A DNA stretch of 64,000 bases from assembly GCA_963854735.1 (NCBI GenBank), contig OY978097.1, positions 868,001 through 932,000 on the forward strand, in the 5' to 3' direction. The notes under the pieces are model-generated. The model worked only from the letters and a program-made list of their open reading frames with translations, was not told the origin of the DNA and made no database searches. The stretch's first letter is position 1; every line of letters starts with the position of its first letter. Of this stretch, positions 22,075 through 34,359 are shown piece after piece. The translations under genes and the position numbers were made by a program. This DNA is from Marvania coccoides. Its lineage: Eukaryota; Chlorophyta; Trebouxiophyceae; Chlorellales; Chlorellaceae.

Positions 22075-25000
22075 ATGAAGCGAAAAAGCCGATTACTTGT
22101 CCTGCTGCTGCTTACAGCCTGGGGGTTCGGCCGCGCAGCAGAGGAGCCAGTGTTTGGAGTGACTGGCCCACAACAAGAAGCCGCGCTCGTGCTCCTGGAT
22201 GAGGCTGAAATTTTAATGAGATTATCGAGAGCTGTCTCAAACTGGAACGAGAGCATCGCAACGCTGCCAGCAGTCGAGGGATGGGAATCTGGCACATCTC
22301 CGTGTCTAGGATCCGGCGATGGGTGGACAGGGGTGGTGTGCGACGGAGGCGTGGTTGTGGAAATGTGAGAGATTTGCCTTTATATTTAGGTTGTTCCCGC
22401 CAAGAAATGCACTTTTGTTAACCTCTCGGTGTGCATGCAGTGACCTGTCGGGGTTGAAGCTCAACGGCTACCTCCCAAGCGAGCTTCTCCAGCTCCCACT
22501 CCTAAAATCTTTGAACCTCAGTAACAACAACTTCTACGGCCAGCTGCCTCCGCAGTGGGCCTCGAAAAGTTTGGAGGTTCTCGACCTGTCGAATAACGTC
22601 CTCTCGGGGCCGCTCCCCGTGGCGTACGGCGCCGACGACACTCTGCCCGCCCTCGCCGCCATCTTTTTGCAGGGCAACCTCTTCACGGGGTCGCTGCCTA
22701 GCCCGGGGTGGACCTCCATAGGATTCGCACCGCAGGCGGTGATCGTTCTGCGCCCCGGAAACGACGGGCTGTGCGGCCCGATCCCGATTGTCGACCCAGA
22801 CCTTTACCCGTTGCCTGTAGGCTCAGCAGGCGGGCTGGCGCCGGAGGTCACACGGGCGCTCGACGTCCTACAGTCTGGCAGTCCCGAGCTGGGCACGTCG
22901 CAGGTGTACATCATCCACCAGGGCATGATGGGGAGCGACACCAGCGTGGTGGTCACAAACACGTTGGGCAGCTGCGCAGAGCCCTGCGGGCGGGCGTTCT
23001 CGGTGGAGACCAACCTGCTGGACGCCACCTGGGCCAACAACGTCTCCCTGGCGGACCTCCTGGCCAACAACCCAGGGCTGACGGCAGCAGAGGCGACGCC
23101 TGGTACGCAGTTGTCGCTGCCATGCTACCCTTCGCGCATGTACGACCCGCGGTGGTTTGGGTCGGACATGAGCGTGGGGATGTTTGCGGGTGGCAACCAG
23201 CGCGGCATTGACGGCGTTCTGGGCGCTGAGCTGGCGGGGGCTGTGGTGGGTCCTGAAGGCCTGGACGAGGCTGGACTGTACTACGAAGGCAGCTACGACT
23301 CGGTTGCGGCCTCCATTTTGCAGCCTGTGTACTGGTTTGTGAAGATGGAGGCGGCGTTCACCGTGAGCGCGGTGAGCGTCACAGCCGGCAACCCCATGCG
23401 CAACGTGTCGCTGTACGTGGGCAACAACGCCACAGACATCCAAGCCAACATGCTGGTGCAGGCCGGAATGGTAAGAATGCGCATTGACTTCTTTCAAAAT
23501 AAAATAAAAAGCACAATTTACCAGTAGTTTTCGTTGTTCTTGCAGGATTTTGAGGGCGGCGAATCCAGAGTGATGGCAGTTGACCATGTGCCGGGGAAAA
23601 TGGTGATCCTGTACGCTGGCACGCCTGAAGAAGGCACCCTGAGCCTGGCGGACGTGGAGGTATACCCTGCGGAGGCAAATGCCGCGCTGCACAAGGCGGT
23701 GACTGTCTCCGGCCCTGCACCACCCAAAATCAACTTCACGACGGACGGCAGCCTGTCCACGTGCGTGACGGTGAAGGCGGAGAAGGATGGCATCGTGAGG
23801 CTGTGGGTTGACCTGGGGTATGAGGCCAGAATCTCGTCTGCAGCCGTAACTTTAGGGCGATCGTCTTCTGGCAGAGATGGCGGCGACGACAACGATGACA
23901 GCGGCGATATACAGGACGTGCAGGAGGTGGAGGTGTTTGTGGGGAGCGAGGGCGCGACCTGGGGCACTCTGAGCAACGCCACGATGTGCGACCCGCCGCT
24001 GGAGAGCACCGCGCGGAGCGGTGGCACCGGTCACTTTGTTACCCAGTGCAGCAGGCAGGGGCGGTACGTGGGGCTGCAGATCGTGGGCGTGCCGAGCGCC
24101 TCGGTGTGCGAGCTGGAGGTGTTCCTGAGCGACCGCCCCAAGAAGGGCAACCGCGTGTATGTGGCGAGGAGTGATGTGGTGGCCATAGCGGTGGGCTGCG
24201 CGGTGAGCGGCGCCGTTCTGGCGCTGCTGCTCGTAGCGGGGTGTATATATTACCGGCGGCGAAGACGCGCGCGGCAGACACAGGATGCCCAGGCAGCGGC
24301 AGCAGCAGCGGCTGGCAGCGCCGCCAAGGCGGTGGAGCTCACCAAGCAGTCCAGCATCAGCGACGGCGGTGGGTCCTCTTCCGCCTGCGCCGACGCCATG
24401 GAGGCGGGCAAAGCGGGCGTGCGGCACGACAGCATCACCAGCGGCGCTGGCGGGGTCGCACCTGGCAGCCTGCGAAAGTGGTTTGCCGGGATGGCCGCCC
24501 CCAGCAGCGGCGACTCAGACCGCAGCTCCCCCACCAAAGTCAGTCCCCTGGACACCTCCCCGCCCTCCACCGACCTGTCAAAGTTCACAGACGGCTGCGA
24601 CGTGGTGGATTTCAGGGAGATTGAGCTGGTGAGAACGATCGGGGAAGGGTCCTTTGGTTTGGTGTGGATGGCGCGGCACCTGCAGACCACGGTGGCGGTG
24701 AAGGTGCTGAACCAGAAGAACGAGCTGGGGCCGAAGTCTTCGCCGCTGTCGCGATCTCAGGCCAGCGAGGCGACGATGGTTGCTCTTCAGCGGGAGGCGT
24801 CCATCATGGCGCAGCTGCGGCACCCCAACTGCATCCAGTACCTGGGCGCCACCCTGAACCCGCCTGCGCTGATCATGGAGTACTGCAGCAAGCGGTCGGT
24901 TGACACAATCTTGGCGGCGGCCACGCTGGACGGCAAGCTCGCCAAGCAGCTCGACTGGGTGCACCTTCTGATCATGGCCTCGGACGCGGCCAAGGGCATG

Positions 25001-25712
25001 CTGTACTTGCACACTCGCCAGCCGCCCATCGTGCACAGGGACCTAAAGTCGCCAAACCTGCTGGTGGACGGGCTGTGGCACGTAAAAGGTGAGGATTTTT
25101 TTTATTATAAGGCAAAGCTTCTTATACTTTTGGCAGAGCTTGATGCGATGCATTAAATTTAATTTTCCTCTCTACTCACTTCGTATCCTTTTCTCAAAAA
25201 CAAATTAAAAAAATCCCGCAGTGAGCGACTTCAACCTCAGCCGAGCGCTGGAACACAACGCGGTGGTGAGTTCGCTGCAAATCACAAACCCGCGGTGGCT
25301 GGCGCCCGAAGTCCTCAGAGGAGGGCAGGCGGGCACGGCGTCAGACGTGTACAGCTTCGGCGTTGTTCTGTGGGAGCTGGCTGCCTGGTCGCTGCCGTGG
25401 GGGCACGACACAAATCCATTCGCCATCATCAACTCGGTGGTGAGTGGGACGCAGCTGCCGATCCCGGCAAACGAGGACCTCCCGGCTGGGCCGCTGCCGT
25501 GCTACGATGAATATGTGGCGCTGATGAGGCACTGCTGGGCGCCCGAGCCGACGGAGCGGCCGGACTTTGACGAGATTGCGCAGCTGCTGCGGGGGATGTT
25601 GTCGGGCATCGTGCAGGGCAAGATTGACAGTGCTACTGCCGGAAAGGCAGAAAAACCGTCGCAGTCGTTGCCACCACCTCTCCGACCGCCACACTCATCA
25701 TGGTCGTCATAA
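22075..25712 (+). CDS. Receptor-like kinase: LRR + F5/8C (discoidin-like) ectodomain, TM, TKL kinase
   Basis: Four exons (22075-22364, 22441-23470, 23546-25088, 25222-25712) encode 1117 residues. A signal peptide (RLLVLLLLTAWGFGRA) precedes an LRR-NT-like region (WNES...CLGSGDGWTGVVC) and a few LRRs (LSGLKLNGYLPSELLQLPLL, LNLSNNNFYGQLP). Next come an extracellular stretch and two likely F5/8-type-C repeats, the second with IVRLWVDLGYEARI, QCSRQGRYVGLQIVG and VCELEVF. A TM helix (about 650-672) is followed by RRRRRAR. The cytoplasmic kinase (about 798-1090) has GEGSFGLVWMARH, VAVKVL, HRDLKSPNLL, SDFNLSR (DFN for DFG) and TNPRWLAPE, a Raf-like/TKL type. Ligand unknown. Discoidin domains usually bind glycans or lipids. 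Confidence 0.85.
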
Positions 25713-26631
25713 CGAAACATTCCGAGAATTACCCCCCTTTTCCCTTTTTGAGGGAGTGTTATTATATTAATTTTCGTACTTCTTCTTCTTTTACTACCTA
25801 CCTCTCTTTTTTAGGGTTCTAGCTGCGATTGGCACTTTCTTCTCTTTATACTCCGTGATATTATATTGTTGGCGTGTGTTTGTTGAAAGAACATGGGGCC
25901 ATCATGTACTGCTGAATAATCTCTCTCTCTCTCGTCTCTTTTTCCCAGTTCATTTTCAGTTGATGATGTACACAATATTTTTTCAGCGTTGTATCATTCC
26001 TTTTTTGCTCCATTTTTTCCCTCGTGCAATAATAAGAAACACAAGTCAACATAATCAATAGCGGTTGGCAGCGGGGACGTGGGTATTGGAGGAGATGGAT
26101 GAAAAGTGCAGGGCAACCCTAGCAGCCTGCCTGGGAGGCCGTGCTCTTTGAAAAAATCGAGTCTGCTCGAAAATATCAGCAGCTGCATGTTCCGATAGAT
26201 TTTTTTCACCTAGTAAATCAAGGGAAATTAGCAGCGCACCCTCAATTTCTCGGATTTAAGCACCGGAATGGCGACAGTAAAATATATGAAATATGAAATA
26301 CATCGCCGACATAGAAGAGCAGGCCAGCCCTGACTGGAAACCTTAGCACGTCCCAGCATTTAAGCTAGTGTTCCGATAAGGCAACGCTGTTCAACGCTAG
26401 AACGAACTCTCGTAACACGTTTTGGGGGTGGCAGTACAGCATTACAAAAAAATAGCGGCAGAATTGCATCAGCCCACTGGCCGCCGTATTATACTGGCAT
26501 TATCCGTTGATTATTAATGATTCGTGTAAGAACATTTGAAAAACCCGCCTCATCGCCATAGTTCTGTGAAATAATCCGGGTAACAATCAATCAAATTATT
26601 ATAACACGTTAACACAATCATTCCTAAAAAA
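25713..26631. other. Intergenic region, about 0.9 kb
   Basis: AT- and CT-rich near 25920-25950, with no recognised gene, tRNA or repeat. It includes the 3' end of the receptor kinase and the promoter of the small secreted-protein gene. Confidence 0.4.
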
Positions 26632-27263
26632 ATGTCTTTCGTTGCCGTTGTTGCTTTTACGTGCATGCTGGGAGTCTGTGCTTTTATGTCCCCTCCTGTA
26701 ATGGCAGACCTGAGCAATCCGGGTGAGATCAAGGTAATTCCTCACTTCTTAGATCACTTCCTTCCACACACACGGCCTTCTACCAAAAGTGACAATTGGG
26801 ATAAGATGCCCCTGTTGTCCCACGCTTTGTGCAGGCATCACCACGTCGCAGCCTCTCCCAATTTGGCGGAATTGGACGTACGGTGGACAATTCTATAGCT
26901 GCCACTTCCGCTGCCAATGCTGCTTTAACAGCCCGTCCTCCAGTAGATGTTTCCAAAGCTGGCAGTTCTGTCGACGATGATGTTGGCGCTTCCGAGGTTG
27001 CTGCTGAACTGGGCATTGAATTTGCGACGGTTGCTGTGGAAGAAATTGGTAATGGATCATCTTGCCCAGCTTCGCTGAGTTTTTTTATTATTTCTTCTTG
27101 TGTATTTTTCCAATTTTTTTTCTAAGGTGTGTATCCACAGCAAATAGTTTCTTTTTTCATGGATTTGAGCCCTGTAATGTACGTATGCGATACCCCCGCT
27201 CCCCAGTTTCTATACTATTTTGTGTACCACGCATCTGTGGCTCGTCTTTTTAACTTCCTTTAA
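26632..27263 (+). CDS. Small secreted or membrane orphan protein
   Basis: Three exons fit (26632-26733, 26835-27048, 27127-27263; ~150 residues). Exon 1 is a strong signal peptide (VAVVAFTCMLGVCAFMSPPV). Exon 2 is Ala/Val/Ser-rich and low complexity (DNSIAATSAANAALTARPPV). The last exon ends in aromatic residues (PAPQFLYYFVYHASVARLFN). The final acceptor is uncertain: a CAG 12 bases after the AAG used here keeps another open frame that ends at 27253. I recognise no family. Splice phases are consistent across all three exons, which supports a real gene, but the 3' end needs transcript data. Confidence 0.4.
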
Positions 27264-27575
27264 AGACACATTTTCTTCGACAAGTCATCATAATGCTGGT
27301 GTGCAGCACCTGATAGAAGAGAGGGAGGAAATTTTGTTGCGTTTTGAAAATTGTGAAATTGCAGTCTGTGTTTAAATTTTATAATATCCATATTTATGCA
27401 ATTGCAGCAAGCTATTGCGTCGCATTTTTTTGTTAGCGTGCATAAACCAGCGCCCGGAGAGAAAATGTTATGGAGGAAAAGAAAGAAATTTGAGCTATAT
27501 TCCTTCGCTTGTTTCGCATGCCACCATATGATTATTTTCCGCTGATAATTGTTTAAGATATTATTAACAAGGCGC
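27264..27575. other. Intergenic region
   Basis: AT-rich spacer, 312 bases, promoter side of the glycosyltransferase. No motif recognised. Confidence 0.4.
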
Positions 27576-29438
27576 ATGACAGGGAGCTCGCCCCGAAATT
27601 TTATGATGCCGGGCTGGAAAATGCTGAGCATTTTCGCTTGCCTCCTTTCCCAGCTTTTCGCAATCTTAATTGTGCACATAGCCGTTCAAAAATCGATAGC
27701 ATGCCAAGAGCAAGACAACCCCGGGCTCAGTCTCTCAGGAGGGGCGCCCTCTCCTTCAATGGCAGAGCTGAATCCAAATTGCCAGCATGAAGCAACAGAT
27801 AACGTTTTGCTCTCCGAGGTTGCAGCAGCATTCTCCTCGTTGAAAGAATCGTTGAGTAATCCCGATGTGGCGGAGAGCAAGGCTGCGAGCGCGCCTTTGG
27901 ACCCCTCGGTCCCTCGTTTAGTTGACGAGCCCCACAAACCACACCCTGCCTCCAACATCCCGGGAGTGGAAGACATCCACAAAGAGCTGAAGGAGTACGC
28001 AGCGCGCATTTCGGGCACGTGGACGGCGGAGCTGCAGGACGCTGCCCGCCGCCAGTCCCGCCCTTCGGCCGCAGATTTGGGCCTGAGAGCGGTGGATCCG
28101 ATGGATGAGACGGATTCCATCCCACACCGCCTAGCGTTTCTGAACGAGCTTGCCCTGGAGACTGCAGCTGCCGCCCCTGCGCGCGTCGCCATCGCCACCA
28201 CTTCCGCCGCAGATTTGGCAGGCGTGAGAAAGGAGCTGCTGCCCTGGCTACAGGCGAGAAACCCACCCCCCCACTAAACATACTGCTATTTGATAGGGCC
28301 TTTATAGCTGTTTTTCTCCTTGAAACTGCAGTATCACACCGAGCTGGGCGTTTCTAAATTTTTCATTTTATACGACGGCTCTGACGCTGCAGCCGTGGAG
28401 GCCCTGAGCGCCGTGCACCACGTGCACCTGCTGCACATCCACGCTCCCTGGGCCGCCGCTCCAGAGGCGGCGCTGTGGGAGGCCCATGCAAATTTCACAG
28501 AGCATGAGTTCGGAGCGAAGAATGGCAACAGTGACGCGCTAGGAAACTATGATCTGATGGCCAAGCAGGGACACTGCCTGCAAGAAGCCCTGTCGTTGGC
28601 CAAAGAAGCTGGTTTCGACTGGCTGATGCACCTAGACCCCGATGAACTCTTTTTGCCGGGCGGGGGCGAAACCAGCGTCGCTGCTGAGCTGTCCCGCGCT
28701 CCAGCTGACGCCCCTGCGGTGCGCTTCATGAACTTTGAGGCGCAGCCGGAGTTTGGCGACGTTTCCAACCGCTTTGAGCAAGTGACGCTTTTTCGAACGC
28801 ACAAACACTTTATCACGCCAGAAGCGCTGCACTACCGGGGGAAGTTCAAGCTGGGCCTCAACCAGGCGTTCCTCTACCTGTACGCCAACGGAAAGAGCGC
28901 AGTGCGGCTGAATGCTCCGGGAGCTAGACCAGCGGGGCCTCATTACTTTTCAGGAGACGGTGGTTTCCCTGGGGCGTGGTGGAACGCAGTCAGCGACTCG
29001 GCATCAGTACTGCACTACGCCTATACCTCTCCAGCAGAAGTATCCGCCAAGGCGCACCGCTCCTGTCCCTTCAACCTTACGGCAGCTGAAGGGGAGCGCC
29101 AACAAGCGGCGGTGAAAGACGCGTGTTTCATAATTCAGTTCGATGCAGACGCGTACGTGGCAGCGATGCAGGGCCCCGAGGCGGTCGCAGACTTTTTCTA
29201 CACCCGCATGGTGCTGAGCGAGGGCAGTCCAGTGCAGTGCGCCGAGCCTAAGAACGGACGGAGCGGGTGGTGTGCCCTCTCTGATATCCCTCGATTTGTG
29301 TTCTTGATGGAGAAAGTGGGGCTGATGCGGAGGGTTCTGCTGCCCCAGGTGCTGCTGCGGCAGCACGAGCGGGCCATCAGAAAGCGGGCGAGAGGGAGCA
29401 ACCGGGGGGTGCCAGTTTTAACAGCACTGGATAGGTAG
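27576..29438 (+). CDS. Golgi-type glycosyltransferase (GT2/GT92-like, DUF23 fold)
   Basis: Two exons (27576-28253, 28332-29438) encode 594 residues. The N-terminus has a short cytoplasmic stretch, then a signal-anchor helix (MLSIFACLLSQLFAILIVHI), as in type II Golgi enzymes, followed by an Ala/Pro-rich stem. The catalytic part begins ELLPWLQ|YHTELGVSKFFILYD, the family's WL.YH..GV..F.LYD motif. It includes the metal-binding region WLMHLDPDELF. This motif is restored only if the intron uses a GC donor (CAG|GCGAGA). Donor and acceptor sugar are unknown. It is convergent with a membrane sulfotransferase 134 bases away. Confidence 0.78.
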
Positions 29439-29572
29439 CTGGGTTGAATGGTTGAATAATTTAATTGGTGGCACTAGAGAATGCTGAAATGGTCATTAAC
29501 AAGGAAAGAGAAAAAAAAGCAATAAAATAAACAGAGTTGAGCTGGTCATGAAACTATTCACAAGGGCGAATT

Positions 29573-31095
29573 CTAACCCCGCGCCGCAGCATACAGACCG
29601 CTTTTGGCGTTGACGCTGACAACGCGCTTGATCAGCCCGTGGCCGCTTTCCTTTCTTAAAATTGCAGCGGGGCCCCGCAGCAGGCCTTCTTTTGCCTTGG
29701 CGTGGCGGGCGAGTTTTCCATCGCCGTCGCCAAAACCCTCCTCCTCGTCTTGCTGCCCCCACCGCGGGAACTCTCTTCCCATCAGTGCAAAAAGCCGCTG
29801 GTTGTGTGCCGCAAAGTAGTGAGACAGCTTTCTGCGCACTGCGGGGTGCATGCGCCGCCCGTGCTTGTCCCACACCGCCTTTTCCCGGGTGTCGGGCAGG
29901 CTGCTGAAGCGGTAGCGGGAAGCCTCAGGGTCTGCGCCAATAAACTGTATGACGGCTGCCACCGTCTCCTCTGGCGCTGTTCTCAGCTCCTCGTACTCGA
30001 CGAACATTATCTGGCGCCGGCTGAAATGCTGCAAAAAAGGCTGGATTCGGTCCACAAAAGTTCCGCAGCGCAGAACCGTGCTGCACCTGCCAAACAGCCG
30101 TGCCGGCAGGTCCTCTGGCAGCGGTTCCCCAGGCTCCAGAGCTTCCAACGCCTCCCAGAATCGTGCGTCGTCCAGAGTTTCCGAAAATCGATGGTCGGCA
30201 GCCACCAGGTCTTCCATCAAGCTCCACGTCATGGGGTAGCCCAGGTTGCGCAGCTGCAGGAGCGCGGGGGGGGGGGAAGGGGGGTCATTTTGGTGTTTGA
30301 AGAGAAGAAATAAAATTTGATTTTTTGGAAAGGTTTTAGTTGAAAAGTAGGCCCATTAACCCATTAACCCAGGAGGAAAAAGTACCGGAACTTTTCAAAA
30401 TAAAATTGAGAGAAAGCTGCCCATTTAGTCACCATGATTTCTGTGCTGAATGTGGCGTCCACTGGGTCTCTAACAACAAAGACCAACTTGGCATCAGGGC
30501 TGATGGCGGCCATGCGCTTGGCTGTGTACGGCAGGCAAGCGGTCAGCGGACACGCGTCAACGCAGATGAACGCGCTAGCTCTGCGAAACACGCGGCGGTA
30601 CCAGCGGGCGAGCACCGTGGGAAAAAACGAGCGGTACAGGGCAGGAGAGGAAGCCGAGTTGCGGCCCAAGACCCCATTAAAAAAGTGGGATTCGATGTTC
30701 AGCAAGGGGTGCCATGGCATGCCGTCTAGAAAACATATTTCAGGGTGGCGGAGTAGGTGTGTTGCAAGAGTGGTGGTGCCGCAGCGAGGAAACCCAACAA
30801 TGAAGGCCTGGGGTGTGTATGGCCGCAGCGGCAGCGTGAGGAACCGACGAGTGAGGGTCTGGAAGTAGGCAAACTTAAAGCCCAGTCTGGAGAAGGAGCC
30901 TCGCAGCCATCCTTGAGCGTTCCACGCCGCTGGAAGAACCGGCAGTGCCCAACAGAAGCGCTGGGCGAAGATTGTGGTGGGAATGATTGTCAAAGGCGCT
31001 ATCAGGGAGAGGAGCCTCGCCACAATGAGCCATAGGATGGTGGGCACCAATAAAAAAATTGGGAAGACGAAGAAATCGAAAAATATTGACGGCAT
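29573..31095 (-). CDS. Membrane-anchored sulfotransferase (PAPS-dependent)
   Basis: Two exons (31095-30433, 30253-29573) encode 447 residues. A long hydrophobic N-terminus (FFDFFVFPIFLLVPTILWLI) anchors it in the membrane. The 5'-phosphosulfate loop FIVGFPRCGTTTLATHLLRH and the 3'-phosphate-binding motif LVFVVRDPVDATFST identify a PAPS sulfotransferase. FVEYEELRTAPEETV is the conserved C-terminal helix. These enzymes sulfate glycans or other acceptors in the Golgi. The intron carries a C-rich tract (G on plus, 30266-30275) just before the acceptor. Its convergent neighbour is a glycosyltransferase, which suggests polysaccharide sulfation, but this is inference. Confidence 0.82.
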
Positions 31096-31229
31096 GGCAT
31101 AACAAAATGGTTATTTTTGAAAAAAATAGATGAAGTAAGATCTAAGGAAGAGGAAGGGGAGTGGGGGGAGGTGATTACACTGGCCACAACTACATTCTTG
31201 ATTTCAAAAGGGAAGGAATAAGGGCTTAC

Positions 31230-31397
31230 TGCTGGGCGATCCTCCCAGAGGTCAGGGCACAAACGCAACATTTCGGTCAAACTTCTCACAATTTGTACGT
31301 ACGTGTCTGCACCACAAACATTTGCAGCCTCAATTATTGTGGATTTATCACCCAAAATTTCCACGTATACCATGGGTAGTGCGCCGAGACCCGCCAT
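31230..31397 (-). CDS. Unassigned first exon or short ORF
   Basis: ATG at 31397 opens 56 codons (MAGLGALPMVYVEILGDKS...) that end at a good donor (GCA|GTAAGC, phase 0). The residues look coding (TYVQIVRSLTEMLRLCPDLW), but I recognise no family. No downstream exon joins in frame before the sulfotransferase starts at 31095. It is head-to-head with COP1, 98 bases apart. It could be a short gene, an upstream exon of an alternative sulfotransferase transcript, or a fragment. Confidence 0.3.
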
Positions 31398-31495
31398 CTT
31401 TCAAATATTTTCGAATGTCGAGTGATTTTTCAGGACAAACGTTTATGTTTTCAGTTGAAGCTATGGCCTAACCTCCTGGTCCCGACAATTGTGCG

Positions 31496-32561
31496 ATGTC
31501 GAAGGATGCGGACATTGCTCTGCCCCTTCGGGAGCATGACTTGGAGTGTGCAATTTGCATGTCCCTTTTGACAGACCCCTTCGTCACTGGCTGCGGGCAC
31601 ACCTTTTGCCACGGCTGCATCACCACCCACCTCCAAACCGGAACGACCTGCCCCTCGTGCAGCGCGGCCATCAGCAAGAATACCATCTTTCCCAACTTCC
31701 TCCTCAGCAAGGCGAGCCCCCGAAGAGCCTCTCTAATTCCTACCCTTCTACCCATAAATAGCACTGCGTACTCACCCCCTGATCCTCTTTGTCTCCACAC
31801 AGATCCTCAAGAAGATGGAGCGCAGCAGCTCAGGCCAGCCCTCTGCATTTGAGGGCCTCCAGCACGCCGTGTTTTCAGCCAAAGGCAGCTTAACGCTAGG
31901 CCAGCTGGACGCGCTACTGTCTCAGCTGGCAGGATACCGCAAAGAGGTGGAGCAGTCGGAGCGCGAGGGCAACATGGAGCTGCTGCTACAGTTTCTGCAG
32001 CACAGCCGCCAGGACAAGGCGGTGAAGCTGGAGACCCTGCAGCGGGAGCTTGCCTGCCTGGACAGCGATATTGGGCGCGTGGAGAACGTCGTGGACCAGC
32101 GGGTAGGAGGGGTGGACGGTGCAGACGGCGCAGCAGCGCCCCCGGCGGCAGCGCCAGCAGCGCCAGCTTTGAACGGCGACGCAGCGCCAGCTTTGAACGG
32201 CGACGCAGGCTTTGCCAGCGGCAGAGCTTCTCCCGCCACACAAGCCATGCAAGCGGCGGCGCTGAGCACGGCGCAGCTGCGGCAAACGGGCGGCGGGTAC
32301 TGCTCCTCAGACCGCAGCCCAGCCCACGGGAAACCGCCGCTCGCGCCAGCAGCGGCCGGCTCCGCGCCGATAAACTCTCCGCCGCCGTTGCCGCAGCCGC
32401 CGCAGCACGAAGCAGCCATGGCAGCGGCGATGCAGCAGGTAGGGCCGCAGTACAGCGTTGCCGCCTACACCGCCCTGGCGTCTCACCCGGGGATGGCAAC
32501 CTACATGGCCACCCAGCTTCCCACGCTGGGGGAAGATGGCGAAAAGAAAGACCCCATGCAG

Positions 32562-32596
<35 letters not shown>

Positions 32597-33824
32597 GGGG
32601 ATGCATAGCAAGCGGCGCCGCATTGCCGCGCAGTTTGACGATTTGCAGAGCGCGTACCTGCGGCTGCGGGCGGACAGGCTGCGCCCCAGCGATGGCGTGA
32701 GCAGCGGCGGCAACGGCGGCACCGCCAGCGGCGGAAATCCGCGAGAGGGCGGGGTAGTGGTTGATGACGGCCTACGGGAGTTCTCCCGGCTGCTGTCGGT
32801 GCTGTCGGGATGCAACCGCTTGCGGCTGGTGGCAGAGATCCCGCGCCCCTCCCTGCGCAACGCCACATCCATCGTGTCTTCGGTGGAGTTTGACCGAGAC
32901 GGGGGGCTGTTTGCCACAGCGGGGGTGTCCAAGCGCATCTCAGTGTTTGAGTACGCTGCAGTGGTGCGCGCCCCCGGCACGTTAGTGCACTGCCCTGCGG
33001 TGGAGATGGTGACGCGGTCAAAGCTGAGCTGCCTGTCCTGGAACAAGTACGTGGTGTCCCATTTGGCTTCCTCCGATTACGAAGGCGTGGTGATGCTATG
33101 GGACGTCAACACCGCGGGCATGGTGCAAGAGTACGAGGCCCACTCCAAGAGAATCTGGTCGGTGGACTTTTGCGGCGCAGACCCCTCGCTGCTGGCCTCC
33201 GGCTCGGACGACTGCACCGTCAAGCTGTGGTCCACCCGGGAGCAGGCCGCCGTGGCCCAGCTGGACCTGCGCGCCAACGTGTGCGCTGTCAAGTGGCGCC
33301 CCGGCTCCGCTCACCACCTGGCGGTGGGCTCTGCTGACCACTGCGTGTACCTTTACGATCTGCGCCACTCCGCTGCCCCCCTTGGCACGTTTGCGGGGCA
33401 CAGGAAGGCAGTGTCGTACGTGCGGTGGGCTGGGGAGGACGCCATTGTGTCGGCGTCGACAGATTCCACGCTGAGGCTGTGGGACGTGGAGGGGCCGGCA
33501 GGGGCGCCAGCAGAGCGAGTGTACCAGGGCCACACCAACGAGAAGAACTTCGTGGGGCTGGCGGTGGAGGGCGAATTCCTGGCGTGCGGCAGTGAAACTA
33601 ACGAGGCGTTCGTGTACTTCAGACCGCTGTCCAAGCCGGTAGCCAGGCTGGCGTTTGCAGACGAGCCCTTTGGTGGCGTCGGCGCCGCTGAGGCTGACGC
33701 TGGGGACCCGGCCGACAAAGCGTTCGTTTCTGCGGCATGTTGGCGGCCGGGCGTGCAGGAGCTGCTGGTTGCTGACTCCCACGGGACAGTGAGGGTGCTC
33801 CAGTTGACGGGCAGCAGCAGCTGA
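31496..33824 (+). CDS. COP1: COP1 E3 ubiquitin ligase
   Basis: Two exons (31496-31711, 31803-33824) encode 745 residues. The RING is near residues 19-60 (CAICMSLLTDPFVTGCGHTF then CPSC). NFLLSK|ILKKMERSS matches the conserved stretch that follows the COP1 RING. This join needs a GC donor (AAG|GCGAGC). Then come a coiled coil (LETLQRELACLDSDIGRVEN), a low-complexity Ala/Pro/Gly insert with a run of ~12 Gly (about 32568-32599), and a WD40 propeller (DYEGVVMLWD, SGSDDCTVKLW, VGSADHCVYLYD, ASTDSTLRLWD). COP1 with SPA ubiquitylates light-signalling factors. In green algae it represses photoprotection genes, as known from Chlamydomonas. Confidence 0.93.
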
Positions 33825-34359
33825 CCGGATGACAAGGAATAATCATGTTCTGCCAATACCCATGAGATATTTGAATACGTTTACTTGCATACACCTCCTA
33901 TTGTTTTTAAATGAGGGCGGAGGGCCTTTGTGAACAACGGCAATTTCGCCCCCTCCCTTTCTGTTATAGCTGCGTTCTTTTCTGACAACACTTGCATTTT
34001 CGGCGTATTCTTCTCTTTTCCCCCCTTCTTCCCGCTCTAATTTTATGCTCGCGTGTCCAAAGCTGCGCTTGACAAATTTCCTTCAAAACGTGTCAAAAAA
34101 ATACCGGAGAGAAAAAGTGTATATAAATAAAGCAGTCAGTAGCGTGGGAAATATATGATCAGAAAATAGTCACGAATATCATTTCTTCGATCGGGCTAAT
34201 GCTCTCCCCAAGTTCTGCCGCTCCAATTCACAACTTTCGGTGAAAATGACAATTCCAGCTTCTTTCAGCTGCTTGGGGAAAGATGGGAGAGAGAAAATAA
34301 GACGTCTAGCCATGGCTGGTGTGCAGAGCTGGCCCATAGGCTCTCCGCTTTGCTCCGTC
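33825..34359. other. Convergent spacer, COP1 / CKS1
   Basis: AT-rich 3' spacer of 535 bases. A TATAAATAAA stretch near 34122-34131 may hold polyadenylation signals. No gene recognised. Confidence 0.4.

Noticed and set aside
31807..33021. 404-codon minus-strand frame opposite COP1
   Set aside because: It is antisense to a clearly conserved COP1 exon. The frame is rich in Arg/Ala/Pro, which is what GC-rich third positions give.
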